From an uncultured Francisellaceae bacterium (GTDB lineage Bacteria > Pseudomonadota > Gammaproteobacteria > UBA6186 > Azoamicaceae), in assembly GCA_903907935.1 (NCBI GenBank), contig CAIVQA010000013.1, positions 1-60,034 of the forward strand: a stretch of DNA of 60,034 nucleotides, in the 5' to 3' direction. The position numbers and the translations under genes are program-made. Numbering within the stretch: position 1 is the first letter of the stretch; each line of letters opens with the position of its first letter. The notes beneath the pieces are model-generated. The model saw nothing but the letters and a program-made list of their open reading frames with translations. It ran no database searches and was not told the DNA's origin. Shown here one piece after another: positions 44,593 through 52,893 of this stretch.

Positions 44593-45381
44593 TTAAGGTG
44601 CAGGACGTGACGAAGCTTTGTCTTCTTCCATTGATTGCAATTGGTTGTTTATGTGCTCATCCAATGCTTCTGTTGGTTGGCTGGAGCTTTGATGGCATGA
44701 GTTATGCAAAAATAAAAGCTCTTTGTTAACCTCTAAAAGTGCTTTTCTTATTTCTACAGTAGAAACTGGGATCATCTCTGGCGACAAAATAGGTGTGCTT
44801 GCCAATGACGTTCTACCAGAATAATTGCTAGGAGTAATAGTTGCAACTGGTGTAATAAGTTCTGGTTTTGTTATTGTTGCAACAGAAGGTGCAGCGTCCA
44901 AAGAACTAGCAGAAGTGGAAGAAGTAGTGGCAATAGACATTTTTTGGACTGTTGCTTTTAGCTCTGTTATTTCTTTTGTAGAAAAAAAAACAACCCGTCG
45001 CAACTCATCAAGTTGCTTTTCAATTAATTCTAAATAATATCTCAATCCGCCAATTTCTTTAACAGCAATATCTATGTTGGCTTCTACGTTTTTAACTTTG
45101 TACGGTAACAATTTGTCATACCCATCAACTTGAGCTTTTAATACTGCTACTTCTGTTAAAATATAACTGTCTTCTGCTTCTTTTAACATGTTGTTTGACG
45201 GACTTGTTGGTTCATTCGGTATATTAATCGGGGTCAATACAGGTATATGGTGAGGCATTAAAACTGAGCAACTGCTAGTTGCTTGCTCTGATTGCATGAT
45301 TTCAGCCTCACAATCGCTAATATAAATTTCGTGGCATCCTTGGTTTGATTCAGTATCTAAATCGTCATTTGGGGTCAACAT
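44593..45381 (-). CDS. hypothetical coiled-coil protein
   Basis: 262 residues behind AAAGGA, converging on the metacaspase with one base between the stops. The middle (about residues 75-150) is coiled coil, flanked by Ser/Thr/Pro-rich regions. No enzymatic motif. Acidic, Ser-rich ends are like secreted effectors, but that is only a resemblance. Confidence 0.5.
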   Translation of the reverse strand: MLTPNDDLDTESNQGCHEIYISDCEAEIMQSEQATSSCSVLMPHHIPVLTPINIPNEPTSPSNNMLKEAEDSYILTEVAVLKAQVDGYDKLLPYKVKNVEANIDIAVKEIGGLRYYLELIEKQLDELRRVVFFSTKEITELKATVQKMSIATTSSTSASSLDAAPSVATITKPELITPVATITPSNYSGRTSLASTPILSPEMIPVSTVEIRKALLEVNKELLFLHNSCHQSSSQPTEALDEHINNQLQSMEEDKASSRPAP

Positions 45382-45413
45382 TGGTAAGTCCTTTAAAATA
45401 TTCCTTGTTAATA

Positions 45414-45758
45414 TTAATGTAACACTTCTGTGTCAGACACCTTAGGCATTTTAGCAAATTCTTGTTTAATTAGCAATTGAACCCTGCCCATGCTGATTCT
45501 AATAAAAGCGCGCATATCTTTTAAAAAATCTGATTCTTGTTCAGGCTTAGATAGCATACTTTTGACTTCGATATCATGCATCCACAAAAAAACATCCGTC
45601 AAAGATTTTAAAACATTTTCCGCAGTAATAGCGATTGCTAGCTTATTAGTTGTTTTGCATAGAGCAGTATCATAATGTCGATCAATCAAAAACTTTAAAT
45701 CATTTTCGCTAAGTGCTTGTTCTGCTTCCTCATCATCATACAATCTAGGCATAATCAC
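45414..45758 (-). CDS. hypothetical helical protein
   Basis: 114 residues (GTG at 45758, or ATG at 45752). Acidic start (YDDEEAEQALSE), then helices rich in Leu, Lys and Met. No family recognised. Confidence 0.5.
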   Translation of the reverse strand: MIMPRLYDDEEAEQALSENDLKFLIDRHYDTALCKTTNKLAIAITAENVLKSLTDVFLWMHDIEVKSMLSKPEQESDFLKDMRAFIRISMGRVQLLIKQEFAKMPKVSDTEVLH

Positions 45759-45767
45759 TAAAACCTA

Positions 45768-46163
45768 TCATATACTTTTAGCTGCTTCTGCGGCCAAAGG
45801 TTTTTTGCTAGGCACAGTTTTTTCCCTTTGTTGATGTAGTTTTTTTAACCGAGTTTTTAAAATAGAGAAACCAGGTGAAACAGGAGTTAACTTTTCTGTT
45901 GTTTTAACTTGCTGTGTTTTTGCAGCTGGTTTAGCTCTAGAAGCTACTTTTTTAACAGCAGGTTTAGCAACAGCTTTTTTTACCGCTACTTTAACTTGTT
46001 GTGCTCTTGCAGTTGTCTTGGCTTTAACTGCTGGTTTAGCTCTAGAAGCTGCTTTTTTTACGGCAGCTTTTCTTGGAGGTTTTTTGAATGGTGCTGGTTT
46101 AGCTGGCTTTGATGCCATGTTTTTTGTTGGTCTTTTTGTTTTTGATTTTTTATTTGATGCCAT
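45768..46163 (-). CDS. histone H1-like basic protein
   Basis: 131 residues from ATG 46163 behind AAGGAG. Almost all of residues 20-90 are Lys/Ala/Pro repeats (KPAVKK, RAKPAVKAK, AVKKAVAKPAVKK), as in histone H1-like proteins of Legionellales and Chlamydiae. It would condense DNA or bind RNA. It is the last gene of the micro-protein run. Confidence 0.75.
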   Translation of the reverse strand: MASNKKSKTKRPTKNMASKPAKPAPFKKPPRKAAVKKAASRAKPAVKAKTTARAQQVKVAVKKAVAKPAVKKVASRAKPAAKTQQVKTTEKLTPVSPGFSILKTRLKKLHQQREKTVPSKKPLAAEAAKSI

Positions 46164-46254
46164 TAAAGTGCTCCTTGTAAAATTAATAAAATAATTTAAG
46201 ATGTGAGATTTTACACATATGTGCTTAGATATGTCAATCATACCGTCAATTTGT

Positions 46255-46416
46255 TTACTTAGTTTCTTCTACCTCAGCTACTTGTAGATTAAAAATATAG
46301 ACGAGTTTAGCGATGTTGTTAGATATTTGATTTATATCTTTAGTGAATCTTACCGCGAAATATATAATCAATAGACATATTACAAGACTCAAACCATATT
46401 TAATAAATTCGTACAT
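46255..46416 (-). CDS. single-TM micro-protein
   Basis: 53 residues behind AAGGA. One N-terminal membrane helix (LSLVICLLIIYFAV) and a helical tail. Not detected as a longer ORF. Function unknown. Confidence 0.5.
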   Translation of the reverse strand: MYEFIKYGLSLVICLLIIYFAVRFTKDINQISNNIAKLVYIFNLQVAEVEETK

Positions 46417-46477
46417 ATTGCAAATCCTTTTTTATTAAAAAATACATTTAATATTAATAATAGATGCTTTGCAATTG

Positions 46478-46618
46478 CTATTTTACAAACGGCATGTAGT
46501 CATAAATAAGCTCCAATATTTTAGTGTCTTTGCCAGTTGCTTTAACAAAAATCATCCCGTAATATACAAACATTAAAAATATCATTGCGGACCAAATATA
46601 TTTCATTGAGCTGTGCAT
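46478..46618 (-). CDS. single-TM micro-protein
   Basis: 46 residues behind AGGATT. A membrane helix (YIWSAMIFLMFVYYGMIF) and a short tail ending DYMPFVK. It neighbours the similar micro-protein at 46255, with which it may be a pair (toxin- or holin-like). Confidence 0.45.
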   Translation of the reverse strand: MHSSMKYIWSAMIFLMFVYYGMIFVKATGKDTKILELIYDYMPFVK

Positions 46619-46641
46619 TTTGGTAAATCCTTTTGTAAAAC

Positions 46642-46833
46642 TTAACTATTAGTAGGTTTGTTGTTTTCTAAATTCACAAGCCGCTGCTCAACATAATTCA
46701 TTCTAACAACCATCTCATCAAGCGTTGTAGCTAATTCTGTTGCGATCGCCATAAGTTCGAGCACAACAGGTGGCATTTCTTTTTTACCCTCTTCATCAAG
46801 CTTACAAGTATCTTTACATGGCAAAACAGACAT
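46642..46833 (-). CDS. small helical protein
   Basis: 63 residues. Helix from residue 24 on (LELMAIATELATTLDEMVVRMNYVEQRLVNLE), coiled-coil-like. Start overlaps the stop region of the gene at 46835 (TGATATG), so it is coupled to it. Unknown. Confidence 0.5.
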   Translation of the reverse strand: MSVLPCKDTCKLDEEGKKEMPPVVLELMAIATELATTLDEMVVRMNYVEQRLVNLENNKPTNS

Positions 46834-46834
46834 A

Positions 46835-47194
46835 TCAAACGTTATCCCCTTCTTTTAATTCGCTTAATATCCCCGTCTTTTCTTCTTCATCTGTTAACCC
46901 GACCCAGTCTATGTATTTTTGCGCATCTTCTACAGCTTCTCCTGCTAAATACCTAGCTTCATTGATATGAGCGTGGATATATCGTCTAGGGTCGTGCTCT
47001 TTAAAGTTTTTGTATACCTCAAAATTATTAGGAATGATTTGAGATATGTAATTGTTTTGCAAATTTTTTAAGAATTGTAGAATAGATTGTAATTTGTATT
47101 TAGACTTTACAAGTCCTTTCGTTAGCAAATCTATTCTATCCAGTGGTTTTAACTCAAGACATTCATCTGTTATAGTTTGCTTGTTGTTCGTCAT
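46835..47194 (-). CDS. hypothetical protein
   Basis: 119 residues behind AAAGGAAC. Helical, ending in an acidic WVGLTDEEEKTGILSELKEGDNV stretch. Operon member. No family recognised. Confidence 0.5.
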   Translation of the reverse strand: MTNNKQTITDECLELKPLDRIDLLTKGLVKSKYKLQSILQFLKNLQNNYISQIIPNNFEVYKNFKEHDPRRYIHAHINEARYLAGEAVEDAQKYIDWVGLTDEEEKTGILSELKEGDNV

Positions 47195-47354
47195 TATTAA
47201 AGTTCCTTTTCGTTGATGTTAATGTTTGTTTATTTTGTTTAACAATTAAATCAATTCTTCTTTTAACTTCTTCGCAAACTTCGTCCCCCACGGCTGCTTT
47301 TAACAATTTCCAGGGATCTCCTTTTAATTTTATATTGTTTGTAGTATTAGCCAT
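47163..47354 (-). CDS. small charged protein
   Basis: 63 residues behind CGGAGA. It overlaps the next gene by 32 bases. Contains LKGDPWKLLKAAVGDEVCEEVKRRIDL, a possible nucleic-acid-binding helix. Unknown. Confidence 0.45.
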   Translation of the reverse strand: MANTTNNIKLKGDPWKLLKAAVGDEVCEEVKRRIDLIVKQNKQTLTSTKRNFNNDEQQANYNR

Positions 47355-47408
47355 ATTAATTCTCCGTATTGGTTTTGTATTTAAGGTTCGTTTTGTTGAT
47401 GTGGCATT

Positions 47409-47624
47409 TTAACTTGGCATACGCTCTAAGATAGATTCCAACAATATTATTGTATTTTTAATGTCATTGCTAGTTTCTTTTAAAAAATTATGCAGCTTTA
47501 AACTTTCCAATTCTAAATCCACTTCCTCTATCAACTCTAACCTGTCGTACAAAATATCTTCATTACGTTCAATTGCAGAAATTAAGTTAATCGATGAATC
47601 AGTATCTTCTTTAGCTTTTAACAT
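47409..47624 (-). CDS. acidic helical micro-protein
   Basis: 71 residues, rich in Glu, Leu and Asp (RNEDILYDRLELIEEVDLELE). ATG 47624 follows GGGGG. Possibly a DNA-mimic-like acidic protein, but this is speculation from composition. Confidence 0.45.
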   Translation of the reverse strand: MLKAKEDTDSSINLISAIERNEDILYDRLELIEEVDLELESLKLHNFLKETSNDIKNTIILLESILERMPS

Positions 47625-47644
47625 ATTACCCCCAAATTTTTAGT

Positions 47645-47902
47645 TCAGCACTCTATTTGTTGTTGTTGATGCAGTTTTGCTGCTATCTTAAAAAACAATT
47701 CGTCCGACACTAGTTGATTGTAAGCCTCAATAACATATCCTGTTAATTTTTGAAGCGTGTTTAGATCTACTTCGCATTTTCCGAAAGTGCCGTCAGCGTA
47801 ATAACACACTTTTCTAGCAAATGGTATAAGCAACTCTAACCTCTGTCTAGTTTCTTTTATGTTGTTAGTATGACTTTGTATATATTGGTCTTGTATAATC
47901 AT
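47645..47902 (-). CDS. hypothetical helical protein
   Basis: 85 residues behind AGGAG. First gene of the - strand micro-protein operon, whose promoter (TTGACA, 17 bases, TTAAAT) is within the divergent control region. Gln-rich end. Unknown. Confidence 0.5.
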   Translation of the reverse strand: MIIQDQYIQSHTNNIKETRQRLELLIPFARKVCYYADGTFGKCEVDLNTLQKLTGYVIEAYNQLVSDELFFKIAAKLHQQQQIEC

Positions 47903-47952
47903 TTTAGGCTCCTAAATATCTGGGTTACATTTAAATATTTACTTTTAAAACA

Positions 47953-48030
47953 ATTTAAACATTTAAATATTAAAATGTCAACATATGTTAATACTTATTT
48001 AGGTTGACATGTAAATTTGTTTTTGTAATA
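47953..48030. promoter_or_regulatory. divergent promoter region with operator
   Basis: A - strand promoter (TTGACA at 47976-47981 on the complement, 17 bases, TTAAAT) and a + strand promoter (TTGACA at 48004) flank the palindrome AACATATGTT (47980-47989). The + strand promoter serves the RHH gene at 48057, a likely autorepressor and repressor of the micro-protein operon. Confidence 0.5.
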
Positions 48031-48056
48031 ATTATTTATAAGAATAAGAGGTAAAT

Positions 48057-48212
48057 ATGAAAGAAAAAGATTTAAAGCAAACTACTATTACAGTTAACAA
48101 AATGTTGTATAAAAGGTTCAAAGATTATTTGAATTGGGAAGAAACGAATTTAAACAAATGGGTAGAAAAAAAAATGAAAGAGGAATTAGATAGTAAAAAG
48201 AAGGCAAAATAG
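48057..48212 (+). CDS. small RHH-like protein
   Basis: 51 residues behind AAGAGG. TTITVNKMLYKRFKDYLNWEETNLNKWVEKKMKEEL fits a ribbon-helix-helix in which a TTITV strand leads into two helices. It is probably the regulator of the divergent operons. Confidence 0.55.
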   Translation: MKEKDLKQTTITVNKMLYKRFKDYLNWEETNLNKWVEKKMKEELDSKKKAK

Positions 48213-48290
48213 TAGATAATATCAAAGCTTAGTGTGATTTAGTTAAAATTGTATTATACTTAGGTAAATAACCGTTTAAAAGGATTTAAT

Positions 48291-48809
48291 ATGGGTGAAA
48301 GAAAAATACGTTATCAAACAAGACCACCAAAGTATGATGAAGGGTATCATACCCCGTTGTTACTCAAAATGCTCTCCAAGGGCGAAAGCAGAGCAATGTA
48401 TTGCGCAGAGGTTAAAATAGCAGTTAAAACTTTTTATAATTGGCTGGAGATGCACCCTGAGTTTTCAGATGCGTACGAGGTTGGTACACAGATGTCGCAG
48501 GCTTATTGGGAACGGTTGGCTGCAAAAAATATTGGCGTTCCTAATTTTAACTATTCAATTTGGGCCTCAGTAATGAGAGATAGATTTAATCATTCCGAAT
48601 ATAGAAAGCTTAAGTTTAAAGGAATTGATGCGGTTAAGACTGCTGCGGAAAGATTCGGAATAGTATTAAAAGAAATCTCAGAAGGTAACCTAACTGGGCA
48701 AGAAGCAGTACAAATTAGTAATGTGATTGCTAATGGGGTGAAGATTGATGAGAATACCGAGCTTAGAAAAGAAGTGGAAGAAATTAAAGAGCGGTTAGAG
48801 AAGGGTTAA
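48291..48809 (+). CDS. terminase small subunit-like protein
   Basis: 172 residues behind AAAGGA. Residues 15-65 (YDEGYHTPLLLKMLSKGESRAMYCAEVKIAVKTFYNWLEMHPEFSDAYEVG) give the HTH and F..W...HPEF pattern of phage small terminases, with an acidic helical tail. It would recognise the packaging site. It lies 26 kb from the large subunit. Confidence 0.7.
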   Translation: MGERKIRYQTRPPKYDEGYHTPLLLKMLSKGESRAMYCAEVKIAVKTFYNWLEMHPEFSDAYEVGTQMSQAYWERLAAKNIGVPNFNYSIWASVMRDRFNHSEYRKLKFKGIDAVKTAAERFGIVLKEISEGNLTGQEAVQISNVIANGVKIDENTELRKEVEEIKERLEKG

Positions 48810-49457
48810 TCACTTTTTTAAAAAACTAGGGTTAATGTAAGATGCTAGGGCCTCAACGTCATACTTGATTATGAAGGTCATTAACTCCCTATCGCCTTTT
48901 ACCCCAAATTTTTCAAAAATCCTGTATCTGTAAGTATGTACTGTCTTTTCGGATATATGAAGTTTTTGACTGATTGCTCTAACTTTTTCGCCTGCTACCA
49001 ACAGCTTAACTATTTCAGCCTCTCTTTCGGTTAGGGAACTTATAACATGTTTTGCAATATTAATCTTGTCAGCTTCAACTGTCTCTTGCTGTTTTTTATC
49101 GGTGATGTCAATAGATATACCGATAATTCCAACTACTGTGCCTTTTTCGTTGATTAGCGGAAGCTTTTGACTTAAATATACTAATTGTTTGTCTCCTATC
49201 AATGCTACTTCTTCCATGACCTCAGGTTTTTTACTGTCTAACACAAACAAATCATTTTTTCTAAATGCTTTTGCGTTTTTTCTCCACACCAAATCAAAAT
49301 CTGTTTTTCCGATGATGTCGGCAGGAGATTCTAAATTAAGAGTTTTAGCATTAGAATAGTTGCATCCTAGGTAGACGCCCCTCGTGTTTTTCCAATAAAC
49401 GTGTCCTGGTGTGTTATAAAAAGCTTGTTCTAGTATAAAACGCTTATATTTTTTCAT
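48810..49457 (-). CDS. PAS-LuxR transcription regulator
   Basis: 215 residues. A PAS domain (about 10-125, ending GIIGISIDITDKKQQE) precedes a LuxR HTH (about 138-190: LTEREAEIVKLLVAGEKVRAISQKLHISEKTVHTYRYRIFEKFGV). It follows the CDPS-like gene as TAG-ATG, so the two form one operon. It may respond to the dipeptide or a derivative. Confidence 0.85.
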   Translation of the reverse strand: MKKYKRFILEQAFYNTPGHVYWKNTRGVYLGCNYSNAKTLNLESPADIIGKTDFDLVWRKNAKAFRKNDLFVLDSKKPEVMEEVALIGDKQLVYLSQKLPLINEKGTVVGIIGISIDITDKKQQETVEADKINIAKHVISSLTEREAEIVKLLVAGEKVRAISQKLHISEKTVHTYRYRIFEKFGVKGDRELMTFIIKYDVEALASYINPSFLKK

Positions 49458-50267
49458 CTATCTTTTAAACCTAATTGCCACTGGCTTTAATAATTCAGGA
49501 TAATGCGGCTTAATTAATATTTCGTAAATAGCTGCTAATGCTTTAGTTCTCCCTGTCGGGTAAACCTCAAATTCATGGTTTTTAAACGGAGGTTTACTGT
49601 ACAAACACATGGCAGCGCACTCTTCTTTTAAGTAATTAACACAACAGCTAAATGCGTGCTCGTAATTAATGTTTTTTAATCTACGATTAATATCTTCCTC
49701 AGATTGAGCGCCTTTTAGTATTTCTTGTTCTGGCTTTGAGAAATTGTTAATTTGCCTACTTAAATATTCTTCCGCTGTAAAGTCTATAGATTTTTTAAAA
49801 TAATCATTAGTGTTATACAGCTCATCAATCTTTTGTTGACTTTCTAAAAAATCTGGCCGAGATAGGCACTCATTCCACCGTATGATGCGGTATGGAATTG
49901 TTAGCTGTTTATATGCAGTAGCGTTTCTATCTAACCAATCCTCGCCAGCTTGATTTGCTAGATTTAGTAATGCTGTCTCGGTTTGACAAAAATAATCAAT
50001 TTTTAAAGTATATCTATATAAGCTATCAACAATTAATAAAGAGCAAAATTCAAAAGACTTGTTAACAAGCCGTATAGTTGCTTCAAATCTTTCTCCTTCA
50101 TGTTCCTTCTTTTGCATAATGCTGATTGGCAAAATACAACTAGACTGAGGAAAAGTTTTTCTGTCTTTCTGCGAACAACCAGCAAATGAAGCTTTGAGCG
50201 GCTTTTTGTTTTGTAGTACTGCTGTAAAAGAATAACACTGGTTTTCTAATTTAGCTAAATTGTCCAT
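49458..50267 (-). CDS. tRNA-dependent cyclodipeptide synthase-like protein
   Basis: 269 residues. Residues 44-88 (CILPISIMQKKEHEGERFEATIRLVNKSFEFC...DSLYRYTL) match the conserved start of the CDPS fold with the nucleophile-type Ser at 49. Y212 and E216 (NYLKEE) correspond to the catalytic Tyr and Glu of that family, and EVYPTGRTKALAAIYE follows. CDPS make a cyclic dipeptide from two aminoacyl-tRNAs. No tailoring enzyme is next to it. The product cannot be told from sequence. Confidence 0.75.
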   Translation of the reverse strand: MDNLAKLENQCYSFTAVLQNKKPLKASFAGCSQKDRKTFPQSSCILPISIMQKKEHEGERFEATIRLVNKSFEFCSLLIVDSLYRYTLKIDYFCQTETALLNLANQAGEDWLDRNATAYKQLTIPYRIIRWNECLSRPDFLESQQKIDELYNTNDYFKKSIDFTAEEYLSRQINNFSKPEQEILKGAQSEEDINRRLKNINYEHAFSCCVNYLKEECAAMCLYSKPPFKNHEFEVYPTGRTKALAAIYEILIKPHYPELLKPVAIRFKR

Positions 50268-50341
50268 AAGAGGTTTAACCCTAATTTAAAAAACTAATGT
50301 TAGCTGACAATGAGGGGAAACTCAAATTTAATTAAATTTTC

Positions 50342-50400
50342 TAGTCTTGTGTTAAATCTATTAGTCTTGTATAGTGCAATTTACAATACAATTGTATTGT
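50342..50400 (+). promoter_or_regulatory. parA operator region
   Basis: Two direct repeats of TAGTCTTGT (starting at 50342 and 50362, 20 bases apart) precede a perfect 18-bp palindrome, ACAATACAATTGTATTGT (50383-50400). A half-similar GCAATACAATTATATTAC lies at 51520-51537, close to the centromere-like repeats. Probably bound by the RHH partner protein or ParA. Confidence 0.6.
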
Positions 50401-50439
50401 TTTTTTAAATACAAACATAGTACATAGAGTAAAAAAATA

Positions 50440-51195
50440 ATGAAATGTATAGCAATAATTAATCAAAAAGGTGGGACAGGAAAGACCACCACATCTACTA
50501 ATTTAGCTTATTGTTTGGCTTTAAGAGGGAAGAAAACAATTTTGATTGATTTAGACCCTCAGGGCCATAGCAGCATGATGTTTTGCAATGAAGAGCCTGA
50601 GATAACAGCAAAAGATTTGTTTTTAAATAAGCAAACTAACATGAACAAAGCGTTGTGCGAAGCTTATATTGAAAAAGTTAGAATCGACAATCTATACATT
50701 GTTCCGTCAAATATAAAACTAGCTTTGGTTGCAGAGCAAATAGGCTCAAGGGTTCACAAAGAAAAAATCCTGGCCAATCATTTAAAAAATATTGATGATT
50801 CATTTGATTTCGTAATACTAGATTGCCCTCCTAACTTAGGGGTGTTGTCGATTAACGGTATTTATGCTGCCACTAAAATATTTATTCCTGTAACTTATTG
50901 TCGTTATGCGTTAGAGGGCATGGCTGATTTGTTTGAAGTGATAAGGGAAGTAAAAGAATCTTTTTATTTTGATTATACGATCATAAGAAATATTTTTGAT
51001 ATCAGAAACAAGCAAACTAACAATTTTATAGATGCCGAGCTTGAAAAGTTTAAAAATAATCTAGCAGAAACAATTATAAGAAAAACAGAATCAATAAATC
51101 AATCAAGGATTAATTGCGAACCAATTTTATTTTTTGATAAAAAAAGTCACGGTGCTGAGGATTTTACAAAGTTAACAGAGGAGGTTTTAGTATAG
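50440..51195 (+). CDS. parA: ParA partition ATPase
   Basis: 251 residues. Deviant Walker A KGGTGKTT (residues 10-17), LIDLDPQGHSS switch I, and VILDCPPN switch II. It lacks the N-terminal HTH of type Ia ParA, so it is of the smaller Ib type that works with a separate centromere-binding protein. It segregates the element as a plasmid. Confidence 0.93.
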   Translation: MKCIAIINQKGGTGKTTTSTNLAYCLALRGKKTILIDLDPQGHSSMMFCNEEPEITAKDLFLNKQTNMNKALCEAYIEKVRIDNLYIVPSNIKLALVAEQIGSRVHKEKILANHLKNIDDSFDFVILDCPPNLGVLSINGIYAATKIFIPVTYCRYALEGMADLFEVIREVKESFYFDYTIIRNIFDIRNKQTNNFIDAELEKFKNNLAETIIRKTESINQSRINCEPILFFDKKSHGAEDFTKLTEEVLV

Positions 51196-51198
51196 CCA

Positions 51199-51495
51199 AT
51201 GTCAAAAAAAATAAAAACCAACATAACTACAAAATTATCGAAAATATCACAAAGTCATTTAGGTCCACAGCAAGATAAAAGCATAGGAATAATTACATCT
51301 AAAAAAACTATTTTATATCCCAAGTCATTTAGATTAACCAGTGATGATGTAAAAAATTTAAACGATATTGCTAAGGAAGTAAACAAACATAGCAGAAGCA
51401 AAATCAGCGAGACTAAAGTATTACAATCGCTAATTCAGCTGGGAACCCAAACGTCTGCATCTAATATTTTAAAAGCATTAAAGGAAATATTGTAG
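51199..51495 (+). CDS. RHH centromere-binding partner of ParA
   Basis: 98 residues, three bases after parA. Basic N-terminus, then YPKSFRLTSDDVKNLNDIAKEVNKHSRSKISETKVLQSLIQLG, a ribbon-helix-helix typical of type Ib partition partners (ParG/CopG-like), and a helical end. It should bind the three palindromes downstream. Confidence 0.7.
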   Translation: MSKKIKTNITTKLSKISQSHLGPQQDKSIGIITSKKTILYPKSFRLTSDDVKNLNDIAKEVNKHSRSKISETKVLQSLIQLGTQTSASNILKALKEIL

Positions 51496-51552
51496 TTTTT
51501 TTAGCGATACTAATGTATTTTATTTTGCAATACAATTATATTACATTATAAA

Positions 51553-51701
51553 AAAAGGGGGGTGGCAAATTGCCCCCACCCTTTAGATGTAATAAAGGGC
51601 AGACATGGTAACAAAAGGGGGGTAGCAATTTGCTCCCACCCTTTAGGTATAATAACAAACACGGTAACAAAAGGGGGTGGACAATTTGTACCCACCCTTC
51701 A
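51553..51701. repeat. centromere-like triple palindrome
   Basis: Three imperfect 30-bp palindromes of the form AAGGGGGGTGGC-AAATT-GCCCCCACCCTT occur at about 51555, 51614 and 51670, with spacing near 58 bases. Copies 2 and 3 are each preceded by GGTAACAAAAGGGGG. Location after the ParA pair makes a partition site likely; each could also stop transcription. Confidence 0.7.
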
Positions 51702-51705
51702 ACTT

Positions 51706-51927
51706 TTAACAATACGGACGGTAGGTAAACCTTGGGCAGCTGCCGCAGCAAGAACAATCGTTACTACTGCAAGGGTTAGGAGGGTTGCTAACAACAGTGC
51801 TTGTTAAATAACTTGGATTAGTAAAGATTAGCGGTTGCACGATGGGTTGCACGATCACAGGGTAGGTTAACCCAGCCTCTGCATTGCTTAACGCAGTAAA
51901 AGTCCAATTTAATTGCTCGTTTTGCAT
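51706..51927 (-). CDS. small Pro/Cys-rich protein
   Basis: 73 residues behind AAGGAGT. Begins MQNEQLN and ends in a Cys cluster (CSSNDCSCCGSCP). The MQNE start is shared with the next gene upstream. Possibly metal-binding. Unknown. Confidence 0.45.
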   Translation of the reverse strand: MQNEQLNWTFTALSNAEAGLTYPVIVQPIVQPLIFTNPSYLTSTVVSNPPNPCSSNDCSCCGSCPRFTYRPYC

Positions 51928-51963
51928 CTCTAAACTCCTTTTTAAGTTGTTAAATTCTTCATT

Positions 51964-52356
51964 TTAACCCGCCAAAAATCTAGGCTTTGAAGAGCTGACG
52001 GGTGCACTATCTGTGCTTGCAGGAGATTCCGGTGAACCAGGTGAAATAGCTTTTGGTGGCGTAGCGCTAAAACTTAAACCTTTACTTGGCAATAGGTCTT
52101 GGAAAAACCTTTCAACCTCAGTCAGTCTAAGATGTAAGCTGTTTGTAGCATCAGACGCATTATCTCCCAGCGATGACAAACTCGATTCCAACCCGCTTAT
52201 TTTGGAAACTATCCCTTGTACTTCTTGCGCCAAGCTATTTACTTGTACGATCAACAGCTCGATGTCTTGAGCTGCAGTAACCATGTTGGTTATGGCAGAG
52301 ATTAACCCTTTTTGGTGTTCGGCTTGTTTTGTTTGTTCGATATTTTCATTCTGCAT
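51964..52356 (-). CDS. hypothetical coiled-coil protein
   Basis: 130 residues behind AAGGGT. Heptads from residue 20 to 95 (LIVQVNSLAQEVQGIVSKISGLESSLSSLG) and a Ser/Pro-rich tail. No family recognised. The 590 bases upstream (to 52945) contain no gene but hold several palindromes described below. Confidence 0.5.
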   Translation of the reverse strand: MQNENIEQTKQAEHQKGLISAITNMVTAAQDIELLIVQVNSLAQEVQGIVSKISGLESSLSSLGDNASDATNSLHLRLTEVERFFQDLLPSKGLSFSATPPKAISPGSPESPASTDSAPVSSSKPRFLAG

Positions 52357-52591
52357 AATTGACCCTTAAAAAATAAATTTATTAATATTTATTATAGTTT
52401 ATTTATTGGGTTTTGCTCAATTTAATTGTGATTGGTTGGTTGTTGGCCATTAGTAAAATGGAGTGGTGTCTGTTTTGCTAATATAAGAACTTTATTATTA
52501 ATAAATATGCATAATATCGTACTTAAGTTGCGCGACTGGTTATCCCAATACAAAAAAATTGCGATCCATCAAAGGGAATCAAAACCTACAG

Positions 52592-52636
52592 TCGCCTCCT
52601 TTAAGCAGGCGAAACCCTGAAGTCGCCTCCTTTTTT
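52592..52636 (+). promoter_or_regulatory. alternative-hairpin element (attenuator-like)
   Basis: TCGCCT (52592), AGGCGA (52607) and TCGCCT (52623) allow two mutually exclusive stems. The second stem is followed by CCTTTTTT, a terminator form, and the first would block it. AGTCGCCTCCTTT is repeated exactly around each TCGCCT. Confidence 0.45.
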
Positions 52637-52664
52637 AATTCCCTCGAATTCGAGGGAATTAAAA
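52633..52664. repeat. 32-bp perfect palindrome
   Basis: TTTTAATTCCCTCGAA is followed by its exact reverse complement, centred on CGAATTCG. No gene spans it. A bidirectional terminator or a protein-binding site is most likely. Confidence 0.7.
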
Positions 52665-52893
52665 TTGTGGTAACTGTGGTAACTGGTAACCAATCTTGTA
52701 ACCCATTGTTTTATATGACTTTTTTGATTTAGCGGATGCCAAGCTGTTTTTGCAGCGCCGCTTCTGTAAAAAACTTCTAATAACTTACGTTATCGGAAGT
52801 TGCAGGCTAAATGTGTATAAATATTACATAGTAAAAGTACAATTTGGTCAAACAGGTGTGTTTTAACTGTTTTTTAGCTGTCCACCTTATATT

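Noticed and set aside
52432..52620. 62-codon + strand ORF
   Set aside because: No ribosome site, no composition signal, and it overlaps the alternative-hairpin element.
52633..52664. Linear-plasmid telomere site (telRL-like)
   Set aside because: The palindrome is shorter than known sites and no protelomerase gene is seen in the window.
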